This document shows, in pieces, positions 9,709-17,409 of a stretch of DNA of 64,000 bases. A program made the translations under genes and the position numbers. Origin of the DNA: DTU078 sp033808535 (lineage in GTDB: Bacteria > Bacillota > Clostridia > Oscillospirales > CAG-272); NCBI GenBank assembly GCA_033808535.1, contig JAPXNL010000001.1:6702-70701 (forward strand), read 5' to 3'. Each line of letters starts with the position of its first letter. Within the stretch, counting starts at the first letter, position 1. The notes beneath the pieces are model-generated. The model was not told where the DNA came from. It worked only from the letters and a program-made list of their open reading frames with translations, and did no database searches.

Positions 9709-9849
9709 TCAAATGATAACATAGCGGTAAAGTAGTGTCAATATTTTTGACAAAAATACCGGCTGACTGCCGCTGCCGTTTTCGGCGCAGGCAGCGAGCA
9801 GCGATACTGCTGTCAACACTGCGAGGAATAATGAAAGAGTGCGTTCCAT
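9709..9849 (-). pseudogene. Relic of a solute-binding lipoprotein gene (signal peptide only)
   Basis: A 46-codon frame starting MERTLSLFLAVLTAVSLLAAC parallels the start of the solute-binding protein at 11457-12929 (MKRTLTLLLAVLSVISLLAAC), including the same upstream GGGAGAATCAAA(T)AACAGG context. After about 28 residues the similarity ends and the frame runs into the promoter of the Gfo/Idh gene, stopping at 9709. It keeps an intact lipobox and ribosome site, so a short lipopeptide could still be made, but it is best read as a remnant. Confidence 0.75.
9713..9741 (-). promoter_or_regulatory. Promoter of Gfo/Idh gene 1
   Basis: On the minus strand TTGACA (9741-9736), 17-nt spacer, TATCAT (9718-9713). 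The whole stretch is repeated with modest divergence at 10176-10204. Confidence 0.75.
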
Positions 9850-9896
9850 CCTGTTTTTGATTCTCCCTTAAACATATATATTACATTGCCGTTTAA

Positions 9897-10085
9897 CCTT
9901 CACCGCATCAGCAAGAAGCCGACGGATGAAAACTCCATGCCTGTAAAAATCCTTGTAACCGGCTGCATCGAGCGCCGCAAACACGATTTTATATTTTATC
10001 TCTGCTGTGCCCGGCTGATGGCAAGCCCGGAACATACGCAATAAGGATTAAACTATCAAACCGGCATTTCGGAGGACGTTAAGCT
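9897..10085 (-). pseudogene. Relic of the sugar isomerase/epimerase gene (3' end)
   Basis: The DNA closely parallels the 3' end of the isomerase gene at 12986-13200. Shared stretches include CACCGCATCAGCA, GAAAACTCCATGCCTGTA, GCGCCGCAAACACG and GCCCGG(C/A). Several stop codons and indels break the frame that in the intact copy encodes NIRRNAGLIGHIHI through GMEFSPVGSSADAV. Together with the signal-peptide relic it reproduces the gene junction at 12850-13200 in the same order and orientation, so one segmental duplication then decay explains both. From 10086 to 10175 I see nothing coding. Confidence 0.78.
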
Positions 10086-10175
10086 TCATTCGGATATATT
10101 ATCACAATGCCGTCCTATATGACATTTCTCTTACTGTTTCATCAAAATGTTACAATTTGAAATCACATCGAACAA

Positions 10176-10204
10176 ATGATACCATAGCTGTCAGGTGGTA
10201 TCAA
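10176..10204 (-). promoter_or_regulatory. Second copy of the duplicated promoter
   Basis: On the minus strand TTGATA, 17-nt spacer, TATCAT. The flanks CAAATGATA(A/C)CATAGC and TCAATATTTTT are shared with the promoter at 9713-9741. It points at the relic genes and may now be orphaned, or may feed the Gfo/Idh gene through them. Confidence 0.6.
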
Positions 10205-10225
10205 TATTTTTAGAAAAATGTCGAT

Positions 10226-11311
10226 TCAGTCAAGTTCGACTGCCACAGCGCGCTTGCCTACCTGAAGCGAGCCGGCTATTTGATCCAGCCCTGTCATGCG
10301 CGCAGGGTTGATCGTGGCGGCGTCGATCGCGTCCGCAAGCTCCACTCCGGCAAATTTCATATAATTTTGCATTGCAGTGTAAAGCGATATCGTGCTGCCC
10401 GCTATTGCGCCGTCGTCTGTCAGCGCTTTGCCCTCCGTTACCGTTACGCGATGTCCGGCAAGCGTATAAACACCGTCCGGGCATCCTGCCGCTGCCATCG
10501 AATCGGTGACAAGCACCACCTTGTCACGGGATTTTATCTTTGAAACCAGCTTTACTGTTTCGGGATGCAGGTGTATTCCGTCGCAAATCAGCTCCACATA
10601 GGCGTCGGAGTTCAGAGCTGCCGCGATAACGCCCGGCGACCTGTGATGTAGAGGCGGCATCGCGTTGAAGGTGTGAGTAAACGCCGTGATACCCCATTCG
10701 AGCGCCTTGTATGTCTGCTCCACTGTCATATAGGTATGGCCGATTGCCACTGTTGCGCCCGCCGCTGTCGCTGCGCGCACGAACTCCTCGCCGCCGTCAA
10801 GCTCGGGCGCGAGAGTTATGTGCAGCTTCATATCGCCTGCGGCTTCGATGAAGCGCGCAAGCTCGTCCGTCAACGGCATGGCAAGCATATCGGGGTTGTG
10901 CGCTCCACGGCTCTTTACGTTTAGCCAGCGCCCCTCGATATGTACGCCTTTGTACCCCGCCTCGCGCACGGCGCGCACGGAGTCAAGCATAACCTCAAGC
11001 GGCGCCGACGCTATCGACGGCATGAGAGTTCCTGTTCCTGCCTCTGCATAACAGTCGCGCAGCCGCCGGGCTTCATCCGCTGTTGCTCCGGCGAAATCGA
11101 TGCCGTTTCTGCCATGCGTATGCACGTCAACCGGTGCCGGTATTATAAACCGGCGCTTGCCGTCTGAATTTCCGCCACCCTCCGCGGGGATAATTTTGAC
11201 CTGTGTTATAACACCGTTTTCCGCCGTCAGGTTGCCCCGCCAGAATTTGCGCGAGGCTGTGTCGTAAATATAAACGCCTTCGAGATTGAAATTGTCCCTG
11301 TAAACTTTCAT
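10226..11311 (-). CDS. nagA: N-acetylglucosamine-6-phosphate deacetylase
   Basis: A 361-residue amidohydrolase. The metal-binding HTHG motif is at about residues 64-67, followed by a HIEG segment with the metal-ligand Glu (about 126), IGHTYM, FTHTFNAM and the catalytic Asp in LVTDSMAAAG. It removes acetate from GlcNAc-6-P to give glucosamine-6-P. The segment after HIEG is RWLN instead of the usual PF(I/L), so the substrate pocket may differ. The start at 11311 is favoured because GGAG lies 8 nt upstream; GTG at 11320 would leave no spacing. No nagB lies nearby. It is in a leftward group of sugar genes. Confidence 0.92.
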   Translation of the reverse strand: MKVYRDNFNLEGVYIYDTASRKFWRGNLTAENGVITQVKIIPAEGGGNSDGKRRFIIPAPVDVHTHGRNGIDFAGATADEARRLRDCYAEAGTGTLMPSIASAPLEVMLDSVRAVREAGYKGVHIEGRWLNVKSRGAHNPDMLAMPLTDELARFIEAAGDMKLHITLAPELDGGEEFVRAATAAGATVAIGHTYMTVEQTYKALEWGITAFTHTFNAMPPLHHRSPGVIAAALNSDAYVELICDGIHLHPETVKLVSKIKSRDKVVLVTDSMAAAGCPDGVYTLAGHRVTVTEGKALTDDGAIAGSTISLYTAMQNYMKFAGVELADAIDAATINPARMTGLDQIAGSLQVGKRAVAVELD

Positions 11312-11353
11312 TTCCCGCACTCCTGCTTATTTTTGCGTTCCTGTAGACACAGA

Positions 11354-11397
11354 CCGCCGATTCGGACTTTCTGCCCGAACCGGCGGCGCTGCTTTTT
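11354..11397 (+). terminator. GC-rich hairpin with T-run reading rightwards
   Basis: CCGCCGATTCGG pairs with CCGAACCGGCGG (one mismatch), followed by GCTTTTTG on the + strand. No rightward gene is upstream, so it may guard against antisense transcription. Confidence 0.5.
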
Positions 11398-11418
11398 GTT
11401 ATTTTGGGTTATTATTTT

Positions 11419-11448
11419 CGGCGGGGCGTCGCCGTTTTTGCTCCGCCG
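11419..11448 (-). terminator. Hairpin downstream of the solute-binding protein gene
   Basis: CGGCGGAGC and GCCCCGCCG pair with one mismatch on the minus strand, 9 nt after the stop codon. Only an A-rich tract follows, so it may act mainly as an mRNA 3' stabiliser. Confidence 0.5.
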
Positions 11449-11456
11449 GAGATTTA

Positions 11457-12929
11457 TCAGCCGTTTTCTATCGCAAGATAGTTTTCAATCGCCTTGTTCA
11501 TCTGTTTGTCTATAGTCTTTTCTATCTTCTTATATGATGAAACAAGGTCTGTCTTGCCGGCGTCAACAAGCGTCAGCGTGAACTGGCCTACCGTACCCCA
11601 GTCGAAAATATAGCCCATGTCATAGGTGAGAGAGTTCAGAATTATATCGATTGATGCCTCGGACTGGTCGTCGCGCGAACCTTTTGTCTTGAGCTGCAAT
11701 TCGTTATAGGCCGGAGTGAGGATGTTCTTGGAGTTCGCTCCGAGCGAGTCCATAACATATGCTGTCAGCTCGAGGTTGCTGTTGTAAATCGGAACCGAGA
11801 TCATCTCCGCGACGTGCGGGTTTATGCAGTGATAGTAGCGCTCCTGTGCTTCATCGTATTTCGGTATAGGCAGGATGCCGAAGTCGGTCTCCATCTGGCG
11901 CAATGTCTCGACCGCGTGGAACTCGTTGAAGTAGAACAGCGCGCGGTTGTCGATGAACATCTTGTACGCTTCGGTGCCCGGCTTACCGTTGCGCGACCAG
12001 CTGTAGCATGTTGCGGTGTCATAAAACAGCGCGGTGTATTTCTCCCAGATCGATACTGTCTTGTCGCTCATGAAGGTCAGCGTGGGCAGATCCTGCTCGT
12101 TTTTGGTGACGAACTTAACACCGCTTGCAATCATGCCGTTGGCGATGAAATTGCAGTAGAAGTTCAGGCCATAGCGGTCGGTATCGTCGTATTTGCCGTC
12201 GTTGTTGAGGTCGGCAGCAGCGTTGCGCGCCATTGTGGTGAACTTGTCAATTGTCCATGTGTCGCTTGCCATCAGCGCATAGGGGTCTTCGATTTTATAG
12301 TCGGCTGCCATTTCCTTGTTGAAAAGTATAATGGCGATGGACTTTTTATACGCTATGGCAATGTCTCCGACAATCATATAGAGCTTGTTGTTGATTGACA
12401 GATCATTGACACAGTTCTGGTCCCACCATGGAGCATCGAGGTCAAGCTTGGTCATCGACTTAAGGTCGACCAGATAGTTCGACTGAGAGAGCGTTGCAGA
12501 CCCGCGCGGGCTTATGCAGGAAAGGTCGTACGCATAGTCGTCGGAGGTTATGGTTTTTCTCAGATCGGCACCGTCGATAGCGCTTGCGTTGTATACCGAG
12601 AATTTGATGCCAAGCTGATCCTCGACGGCGCGCATACGCCTGTATGCCGCGTCGCTGAGCGCGTCGCCCGTTTCTTCTGTGTACGAAAAGTCATAATCGC
12701 ACCAGAACTGCCCGGAGGCAGGGTCCGGATACGCATATATGCGGAAATTATAACCCCCGAAATCAAAATCAGTGGGTATATTCGCGGTGTATTCGGTAGT
12801 CTCCGCTTCGGTCGTTGTCTCCGCGGTGGTTTCCGCTACATCAGTGCCGGCGTCGCCGCCCTCTGCACAGGCTGCGAGCAGCGATATCACGCTCAGCACT
12901 GCGAGCAGAAGTGTCAGAGTTCGTTTCAT
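11457..12929 (-). CDS. Extracellular solute-binding lipoprotein (ABC sugar transporter type, orphan)
   Basis: A 490-residue lipoprotein with signal sequence MKRTLTLLLAVL and lipobox LLAAC, a Thr/Glu-rich linker, then a family-1-like solute-binding domain. An EF-hand-like loop, DLNNDGKYDDTD, near the middle suggests bound Ca2+. It should capture a carbohydrate outside the membrane, but no permease or ATPase genes lie nearby, so it must share a transporter encoded elsewhere. The start at 12929 gives a normal signal peptide; a frame extension to 12974 has none. It follows the isomerase gene closely. A decayed copy of its 5' end lies at 9709-9849. Confidence 0.88.
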   Translation of the reverse strand: MKRTLTLLLAVLSVISLLAACAEGGDAGTDVAETTAETTTEAETTEYTANIPTDFDFGGYNFRIYAYPDPASGQFWCDYDFSYTEETGDALSDAAYRRMRAVEDQLGIKFSVYNASAIDGADLRKTITSDDYAYDLSCISPRGSATLSQSNYLVDLKSMTKLDLDAPWWDQNCVNDLSINNKLYMIVGDIAIAYKKSIAIILFNKEMAADYKIEDPYALMASDTWTIDKFTTMARNAAADLNNDGKYDDTDRYGLNFYCNFIANGMIASGVKFVTKNEQDLPTLTFMSDKTVSIWEKYTALFYDTATCYSWSRNGKPGTEAYKMFIDNRALFYFNEFHAVETLRQMETDFGILPIPKYDEAQERYYHCINPHVAEMISVPIYNSNLELTAYVMDSLGANSKNILTPAYNELQLKTKGSRDDQSEASIDIILNSLTYDMGYIFDWGTVGQFTLTLVDAGKTDLVSSYKKIEKTIDKQMNKAIENYLAIENG

Positions 12930-12985
12930 CCTGTTATTTGATTCTCCCTTACGGTTATAATAAAACCTTTGCATTGCCGCTTGAT

Positions 12986-13774
12986 TTACAGCAGTGCAAT
13001 TGTCTGCTTCACCGCATCAGCAGAGGAGCCGACGGGTGAAAACTCCATGCCTGTATACCCCTCGTAGCTGGCTGCATCAAGCGCCGCAAACACGTTTTTA
13101 TAGTATATCTCGCCGGTGCCCGGCTGGTGGCGGCCCGGAACATCCGCGATGTGTATGTGCCCTATCAAACCTGCATTCCGGCGGATGTTGGAAATTAGGT
13201 TTCCTTCGGTTATCTGCTGGTGATACACGTCATAGAGCAGCTTGACGTTCGGGCTGCCGACTTCCTCGACTATGCCGAACCCCTCGTACGACGACGAGAG
13301 AAAATAGCCTCTGTGGTCATGGAGCACGTTAAGCGGCTCGAGCACCAGAGTCACGCCCATCTGCTCGGCTATCTCGGCGCCCGCACGCAGCGCAAGCACA
13401 ATATTTGTATGCTGCTGTGCGCGGGTTATGTCATTTCGCTCCTGACCGCAGGTTACGATCAGCGTCTTGCAGCCCAGCCGGTGCGCAACACCGGCGCTTT
13501 CGCGCACTGCGCTGACAAATGCATGTATTCCCGAGCGGTCCAAAAGCCTTTTCGAATTCCACTCGGCAGCTACAGCGCTGTCGCGCGAACCGACGCAGAA
13601 AGCAGCAAGCTTAAGCTCGTTCTGGTCAAGCAGCCTTCCGACAGCTTCAAGGTCCTTGTTTTCCCAGCCCCAGAACTCGACGGCTTCGAGCCCGCATGCC
13701 TTCGCCGCGGCAAATCGCTCTTCAAAAGGATGCTCGGCAAAGAGCATCTCTATACAAGCCGATAGCCTGATCAT
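12986..13774 (-). CDS. Sugar-phosphate isomerase/epimerase, hydroxypyruvate-isomerase-like TIM barrel
   Basis: A 262-residue xylose-isomerase-like TIM barrel (AP endonuclease 2 superfamily). The metal-binding signatures of the Hyi/OtnI group are present: LVLEPLN, LLYDVYHQQ, GHIHIADVPGRHQPGTGEI and the final GMEFSP. It probably isomerises a short keto- or hydroxy-acid or a ketose; hydroxypyruvate/tartronate semialdehyde is the family reference, not proven here. Its start overlaps the end of the upstream Gfo/Idh gene by 4 nt (ATGA), so both are coupled. Its 3' end was part of the duplication whose relic is at 9897-10085. Confidence 0.9.
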   Translation of the reverse strand: MIRLSACIEMLFAEHPFEERFAAAKACGLEAVEFWGWENKDLEAVGRLLDQNELKLAAFCVGSRDSAVAAEWNSKRLLDRSGIHAFVSAVRESAGVAHRLGCKTLIVTCGQERNDITRAQQHTNIVLALRAGAEIAEQMGVTLVLEPLNVLHDHRGYFLSSSYEGFGIVEEVGSPNVKLLYDVYHQQITEGNLISNIRRNAGLIGHIHIADVPGRHQPGTGEIYYKNVFAALDAASYEGYTGMEFSPVGSSADAVKQTIALL

Positions 13775-14763
13775 AACTCGACAGGCCGTCCGGTAGCTAT
13801 AGATTCGTTTGCCGCAAGCACCAGACGCAGGGATTTAAGCGCATCGCGGTACGGCGAGCGGATTTCTGACGGGTCACCGGTCTTGATGGCGTTTATAAAC
13901 ACCTTGTCTTCTGTGATGCCCGAGTCGAACTCGTTTTTATAGAACTGTTCCCCGTTTTTGTCACGGATTTTCACAAACGAACGGAGCGCGTATTCAACAG
14001 TTGCATCGGGGCAGTAGATATCAAGACCGTTCTGCTTGCCGCCGCCTTCAACAAGGTAGCAGCCCGTGAGCAGCGTGACGATAACGCCGTTTTTGAAGGT
14101 GATTACCGCAGAAGAATAGTCATCGACGTCGTATCCCGGAACGCCCGCGGCTTCGGGATCGACTATGCCCTTGCCGGCAGACGCATATATTTTGGCCGGT
14201 TCGCCGAACAGGTTGCGCGACATGTCGAAAATATGTATGTTCTGCTCCACAATCTGGCCGCCGGAGGTCTCCATCTTCCTCCACCACGGCACACCGGGGA
14301 TTCCTCCCACCCATGAGCCGGTGACAAGGCCGACCTTTTTATCCTTCAGGTATTCCTTTGCCTTGTCAATGATGCCGAGGTAGCGGTCCTGGAAGCCGAC
14401 GGCGGTGATGAGACCCTTTTCGTCCGCCGCTTTGCAGATTTTCTCGGCAAGCGCGTAGTCAAGCGCCATCGGTTTTTCCACAAGGAAGGGGATATTTCTG
14501 TCGATAAGCGCAAACTCGATCTCGCCGTGGCAGTGCGGAGGTACGCAGATATAGACGGCGTCGGGCGTTATCTCGTCAAGCATAACCTTGAAATCGGTAT
14601 ATGCCTTTGCCGTTCCGCCTGTGCGCTTTACAAAGCTTTCCGCGCGCTCAGGAATAATGTCGCAAAAACCAAGATACTCCACGTCGTCCTGCTCAAGCAG
14701 GTGAGAGAGGTGCCATCCGGCAATACCGCCGCAGCCGATAAAAGCTATTTTTACCTTGTCCAT
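13771..14763 (-). CDS. Gfo/Idh/MocA family oxidoreductase (2)
   Basis: A 330-residue protein with GCGGIAGWHL nucleotide-binding motif at the N-terminus, ICVPPHCHGEI near residue 74 and the catalytic EKP in FLVEKPMALDYA. The C-terminal domain contains VTGSWVGGIPGVPWWRKMETSGGQ-type residues forming the substrate-binding sheet, and GYDVDDYSSAVI. It is likely to oxidise a cyclic sugar, inositol or uronate with NAD(P). AAAGGAG lies upstream of the ATG. It leads the coupled oxidoreductase, isomerase and binding-protein group, with a TATAAT about 40 nt upstream as a possible own promoter. Confidence 0.93.
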   Translation of the reverse strand: MDKVKIAFIGCGGIAGWHLSHLLEQDDVEYLGFCDIIPERAESFVKRTGGTAKAYTDFKVMLDEITPDAVYICVPPHCHGEIEFALIDRNIPFLVEKPMALDYALAEKICKAADEKGLITAVGFQDRYLGIIDKAKEYLKDKKVGLVTGSWVGGIPGVPWWRKMETSGGQIVEQNIHIFDMSRNLFGEPAKIYASAGKGIVDPEAAGVPGYDVDDYSSAVITFKNGVIVTLLTGCYLVEGGGKQNGLDIYCPDATVEYALRSFVKIRDKNGEQFYKNEFDSGITEDKVFINAIKTGDPSEIRSPYRDALKSLRLVLAANESIATGRPVEL

Positions 14764-14858
14764 AAAATTCTCCTTTTTAAATTATATAATAAATGTCTAT
14801 GCCATATTATACTTGTGTTTCTGGAGAATATGCGGTTCTGGAGAGCGCGGTGAGAGTT

Positions 14859-15536
14859 TTAAAGCTTGTCGTACTCGTTGCAGAGCAAAAAGCGTCTTGG
14901 CTCGTCCTCCTCGACCGGCGGGAACCTGCCTGCCGGCTCATAGAAGCGGTTGTCGGTGTTGTCGTCGTTTACCTTTGAAACCTCGCCGACAAGGCATACT
15001 CCGGAGCCCGGCTCAGCCCAGAAAGCGTGATACTGGCGCTGGAGCAGTGTTATGCTCTCTCCGGGAGTCAGCACTACGGTGCCGCCCGCGGGGATGCTGT
15101 AGCGCCGCCCGTCAACCTGCACCTGCACGTCTTCGGTGCTGAACTTGTCGTCGTCCGTGGCGTTGTAAAGCTTTATAATCAGGTTTCCGCCGCCGCGGTT
15201 GATGATGTCCTCCATTTTGTTCCAGTGGAAGTGATAGGGTGTGACCTGATTTTCATACACGCGCATAATCTTTTCCGCATACGGTTTTGTATAGGCAGGA
15301 TTGTTCTGGTTGCCGTTGCGGATTGTGAACAGCGTCAGTCCGACCTTCATAAAATCGCCCGACCCGAAATCCGTCAGATCCCAGCCGAGCTTGTTGTCGC
15401 GGATCTCGTCGTACTCGTGATTTTTTGTCTTCCATTCCTCAGGAGTAAAAAAAGCAAACGGGGGCAGCTTAAAGCAGAACTTATCGCAGAGCTCCGCAAA
15501 TTTCTGCAATTCCGCATTGATAAACGAACGTTTCAT
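14859..15536 (-). CDS. D-lyxose ketol-isomerase-like cupin protein
   Basis: A 225-residue cupin matching the D-lyxose isomerase family over its full length. The metal ligands are in TPYHFHWNKMEDI (His102, His104, Glu109) with a later histidine in RQYHAFWAE. RGGGNLIIKLYN and IPAGGTVVLTPGESITLL are further family features. The enzyme interconverts D-lyxose and D-xylulose or, in some members, mannose and fructose. GGAGG lies upstream of the ATG and a good promoter lies before that. A 95-nt gap separates it from the next leftward gene, so co-transcription is possible. Confidence 0.9.
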   Translation of the reverse strand: MKRSFINAELQKFAELCDKFCFKLPPFAFFTPEEWKTKNHEYDEIRDNKLGWDLTDFGSGDFMKVGLTLFTIRNGNQNNPAYTKPYAEKIMRVYENQVTPYHFHWNKMEDIINRGGGNLIIKLYNATDDDKFSTEDVQVQVDGRRYSIPAGGTVVLTPGESITLLQRQYHAFWAEPGSGVCLVGEVSKVNDDNTDNRFYEPAGRFPPVEEDEPRRFLLCNEYDKL

Positions 15537-15581
15537 TTTATCTTTATTCCTCCGGTTTTACTTGAGCTGTATTACGCCTAT

Positions 15582-15610
15582 ATTATACAATACAATTATG
15601 CCAATGTAAA
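15582..15610 (-). promoter_or_regulatory. Promoter of the lyxose-isomerase-like gene
   Basis: Minus strand TTTACA (15610-15605), 17-nt spacer, TATAAT (15587-15582). Confidence 0.75.
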
Positions 15611-15623
15611 TGATTTTTAAAAT

Positions 15624-15653
15624 AAAAAACTGGCGCGGGCATCAAACCCGCGC
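15624..15653 (-). terminator. Terminator of the small Cys-rich peptide gene
   Basis: Minus strand GCGCGGG, 7-nt loop, CCCGCGC, then CAG and TTTTTT. It lies about 90 nt after the peptide stop codon and just upstream of the next promoter. Confidence 0.8.
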
Positions 15654-15745
15654 TCATTATAATCGCAGTCAAGCAAGCGCGCTGCAGATCAACGGGTCAA
15701 GCGCGCCACGCAATGAAGCGAGTAACTTTATGTGGCAGTTCAGCA

Positions 15746-15838
15746 TCAGCTGTTGCAGCAGCTGCAGAATATAACTGCGAGCACCAGAATCAGGATCCAG
15801 ATGTTGCAGTCGTCGAACAGATTGCAAAGGCAGCTCAT
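15746..15838 (-). CDS. Small Cys-rich single-pass membrane peptide (30 aa)
   Basis: The frame encodes 30 residues starting MSCLCNLFDDCN, then the hydrophobic core IWILILVLAVIF and the Cys-rich end CSCCNS. GGAGG sits 6 nt before the ATG and an intrinsic terminator follows, so it has a complete expression unit. Six cysteines in 30 residues cluster on both sides of the membrane segment. Short Cys-rich hydrophobic peptides of this shape occur in Clostridia, some annotated as sporulation-related, but I cannot assign a family or function. It lies alone between nrnA and the lyxose-isomerase-like gene. Confidence 0.65.
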   Translation of the reverse strand: MSCLCNLFDDCNIWILILVLAVIFCSCCNS

Positions 15839-15970
15839 AAACATCCTCCTCTCAAAGTAAGCGCGCTTTCGCCGCTCTGATATTATTCTATGCGAGGCTT
15901 TGTCATGAGTGACTGAGTTACAGAAAATTGGAATGTTCTGTCCGACGACTGATAAATCACAGCTAAATCT

Positions 15971-16936
15971 TCAGCTCCTGCTGTTTCTGTAGGCGTCTAT
16001 CGCGTGCTTTATCACCATCCGCTCGGCCTGCTGGGGATTCGGCGCGCTTATCTCGGCGCCTGCGGCTTTGGCATGACCGCCGCCGCCGAAAAGCCCGCAG
16101 ATCTGATCGACGTCAACAGTGCGCCCGCTGCGCATTGATATTTTATACCTGTCCGGCGAGTTTGAAAGCTGTCTTATTGTCACCGCGAGCTCCACGCCCT
16201 CGATTTCGCGCGGGATGGAGCTTATCTCCCCCACGTCGTCATCGGTTATGTTATAGCGTTTTTTAATCTCGTTTGTCAGATTTACGACCGCAACCCCGCC
16301 GTTTTCATAATAGCGTATGTTGGCGTAAACGGCGGACAGCGCCCGAACCTCCGCCTGCGTGCGGCTCTCAAACAGCATGTGGCTGCATTCCGCCATATCG
16401 GCGCCCGCCTCGCACAAATCCGCCGCAATGCGCAGCGTTTCTGCCGTCGTGTTGCTGTATCTGAATCCGCCCGTGTCAGAGCTTATCGCAGAATAGAGCG
16501 CATTGGCCGCACCGGGGGTCATCACGCCGCAGAGTCTGAGAATTTTATATACAATCTCGCCTGTAGCCGAGGCGGTCGGGTCGGTGAAGTTATATTCCGC
16601 GTAATCTTCCGACGTTTCGTGGTGGTCTATTTTTATATCTATGATCTCGTCGCCGAACCTGCCGAGCAGTCCGCGCGACGCAGAGTCAACCGAAATTATA
16701 AGCTCCGTTTCAAAATCGTCCGGGCAACTCTCGAACGCGGCCCCGCTTATAAACTGCAGCCGCGTCGGTATATCGTCCGCGCAAAGGCAGAATATCTGCT
16801 TCTCCGGAAACGCGTATTTAATTCCATATGCACTGCCCACAGTGTCGCCGTCGGGCCGGCGATGCATAAACAGCAGTATAGACTGCGCTTCGATTATTTT
16901 ATCTGCAATCTCCCGCAGAGTTATATTGTTTTCCAT
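15971..16936 (-). CDS. nrnA: DHH/DHHA1 phosphoesterase, NrnA-like oligoribonuclease/pAp phosphatase
   Basis: A 321-residue DHH-family enzyme. Motif I is HRRPDGDTVGSAYG (usual DAIGS replaced by DTVGS), motif II is SVDSAS, the DHH motif is in KIDHHET, motif IV is DPTASATGEI, and the DHHA1 domain ends in FGGGGHAKAAG. NrnA degrades short RNA to mononucleotides and dephosphorylates pAp to AMP. It sits 53 nt after rbfA, the arrangement common in Firmicutes. The pAp activity links it to the sulfate-activation genes elsewhere in the window. Confidence 0.93.
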   Translation of the reverse strand: MENNITLREIADKIIEAQSILLFMHRRPDGDTVGSAYGIKYAFPEKQIFCLCADDIPTRLQFISGAAFESCPDDFETELIISVDSASRGLLGRFGDEIIDIKIDHHETSEDYAEYNFTDPTASATGEIVYKILRLCGVMTPGAANALYSAISSDTGGFRYSNTTAETLRIAADLCEAGADMAECSHMLFESRTQAEVRALSAVYANIRYYENGGVAVVNLTNEIKKRYNITDDDVGEISSIPREIEGVELAVTIRQLSNSPDRYKISMRSGRTVDVDQICGLFGGGGHAKAAGAEISAPNPQQAERMVIKHAIDAYRNSRS

Positions 16937-16989
16937 GTGATGCGCCGCTCCCTTTAGTCCGACTGTATAATTGTTCCGGAGTTACGGCT

Positions 16990-17364
16990 TTATCCTTCTT
17001 TGTTATCGTTGTCGGGTTTTTCTTTTTCTTCAATCTGCTTGAAAAGGCGGTTTATATCGTCGCCACGTTTAAGCGATTCGTCGTAAATAAATTTCAACTC
17101 CGGCGTGACACGCAGGTTCACGCGCTGGGCAAGCTGGCTGCGAACAAAGCCCGCCGCGCTCTTCAGCCCCGCGGCAACCTCTTTCGGGTCAAATTCGCCC
17201 AGCACTGAATAAAACACCTTGGCAAACTTGAAATCCGCCGAACAGTCCACGCCTGTCACCGAGATAAAAACGCTGCTTATGCGCGGGTCTTTTATCTCGC
17301 GCAGGATTTGCGATATCTCCACGGTGAGCCTATCGTTGACTTTATCCTGTCTGTATTGAGCCAT
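16990..17364 (-). CDS. rbfA: Ribosome-binding factor A
   Basis: A 124-residue single-KH-fold protein that binds the 30S subunit and assists 16S rRNA maturation, notably in the cold. Recognised by YRQDKVNDRLTVEISQIL at the N-terminus, KDPRISSVFISVTGVDCSADFKFAKVF-type core residues, and LRVTPELKFIYDESLKRGDDINRL near the end. The C-terminal tail is Lys/Glu/Asp-rich. Normally rbfA follows infB; here it follows a WG-repeat protein gene by 45 nt, so the locus is rearranged, but the rbfA-nrnA pair is kept. Confidence 0.96.
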   Translation of the reverse strand: MAQYRQDKVNDRLTVEISQILREIKDPRISSVFISVTGVDCSADFKFAKVFYSVLGEFDPKEVAAGLKSAAGFVRSQLAQRVNLRVTPELKFIYDESLKRGDDINRLFKQIEEKEKPDNDNKEG

Positions 17365-17409
17365 GTGTTTCTCTCCTGCATAAAATTGTGACTCACCCGC
17401 CCGCAGCTT

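Noticed and set aside
8507..15536. Mobile element or recent horizontal island for the sugar cluster
   Set aside because: No transposase, integrase, att-like repeats or base-composition change; only the internal duplication relic is seen.
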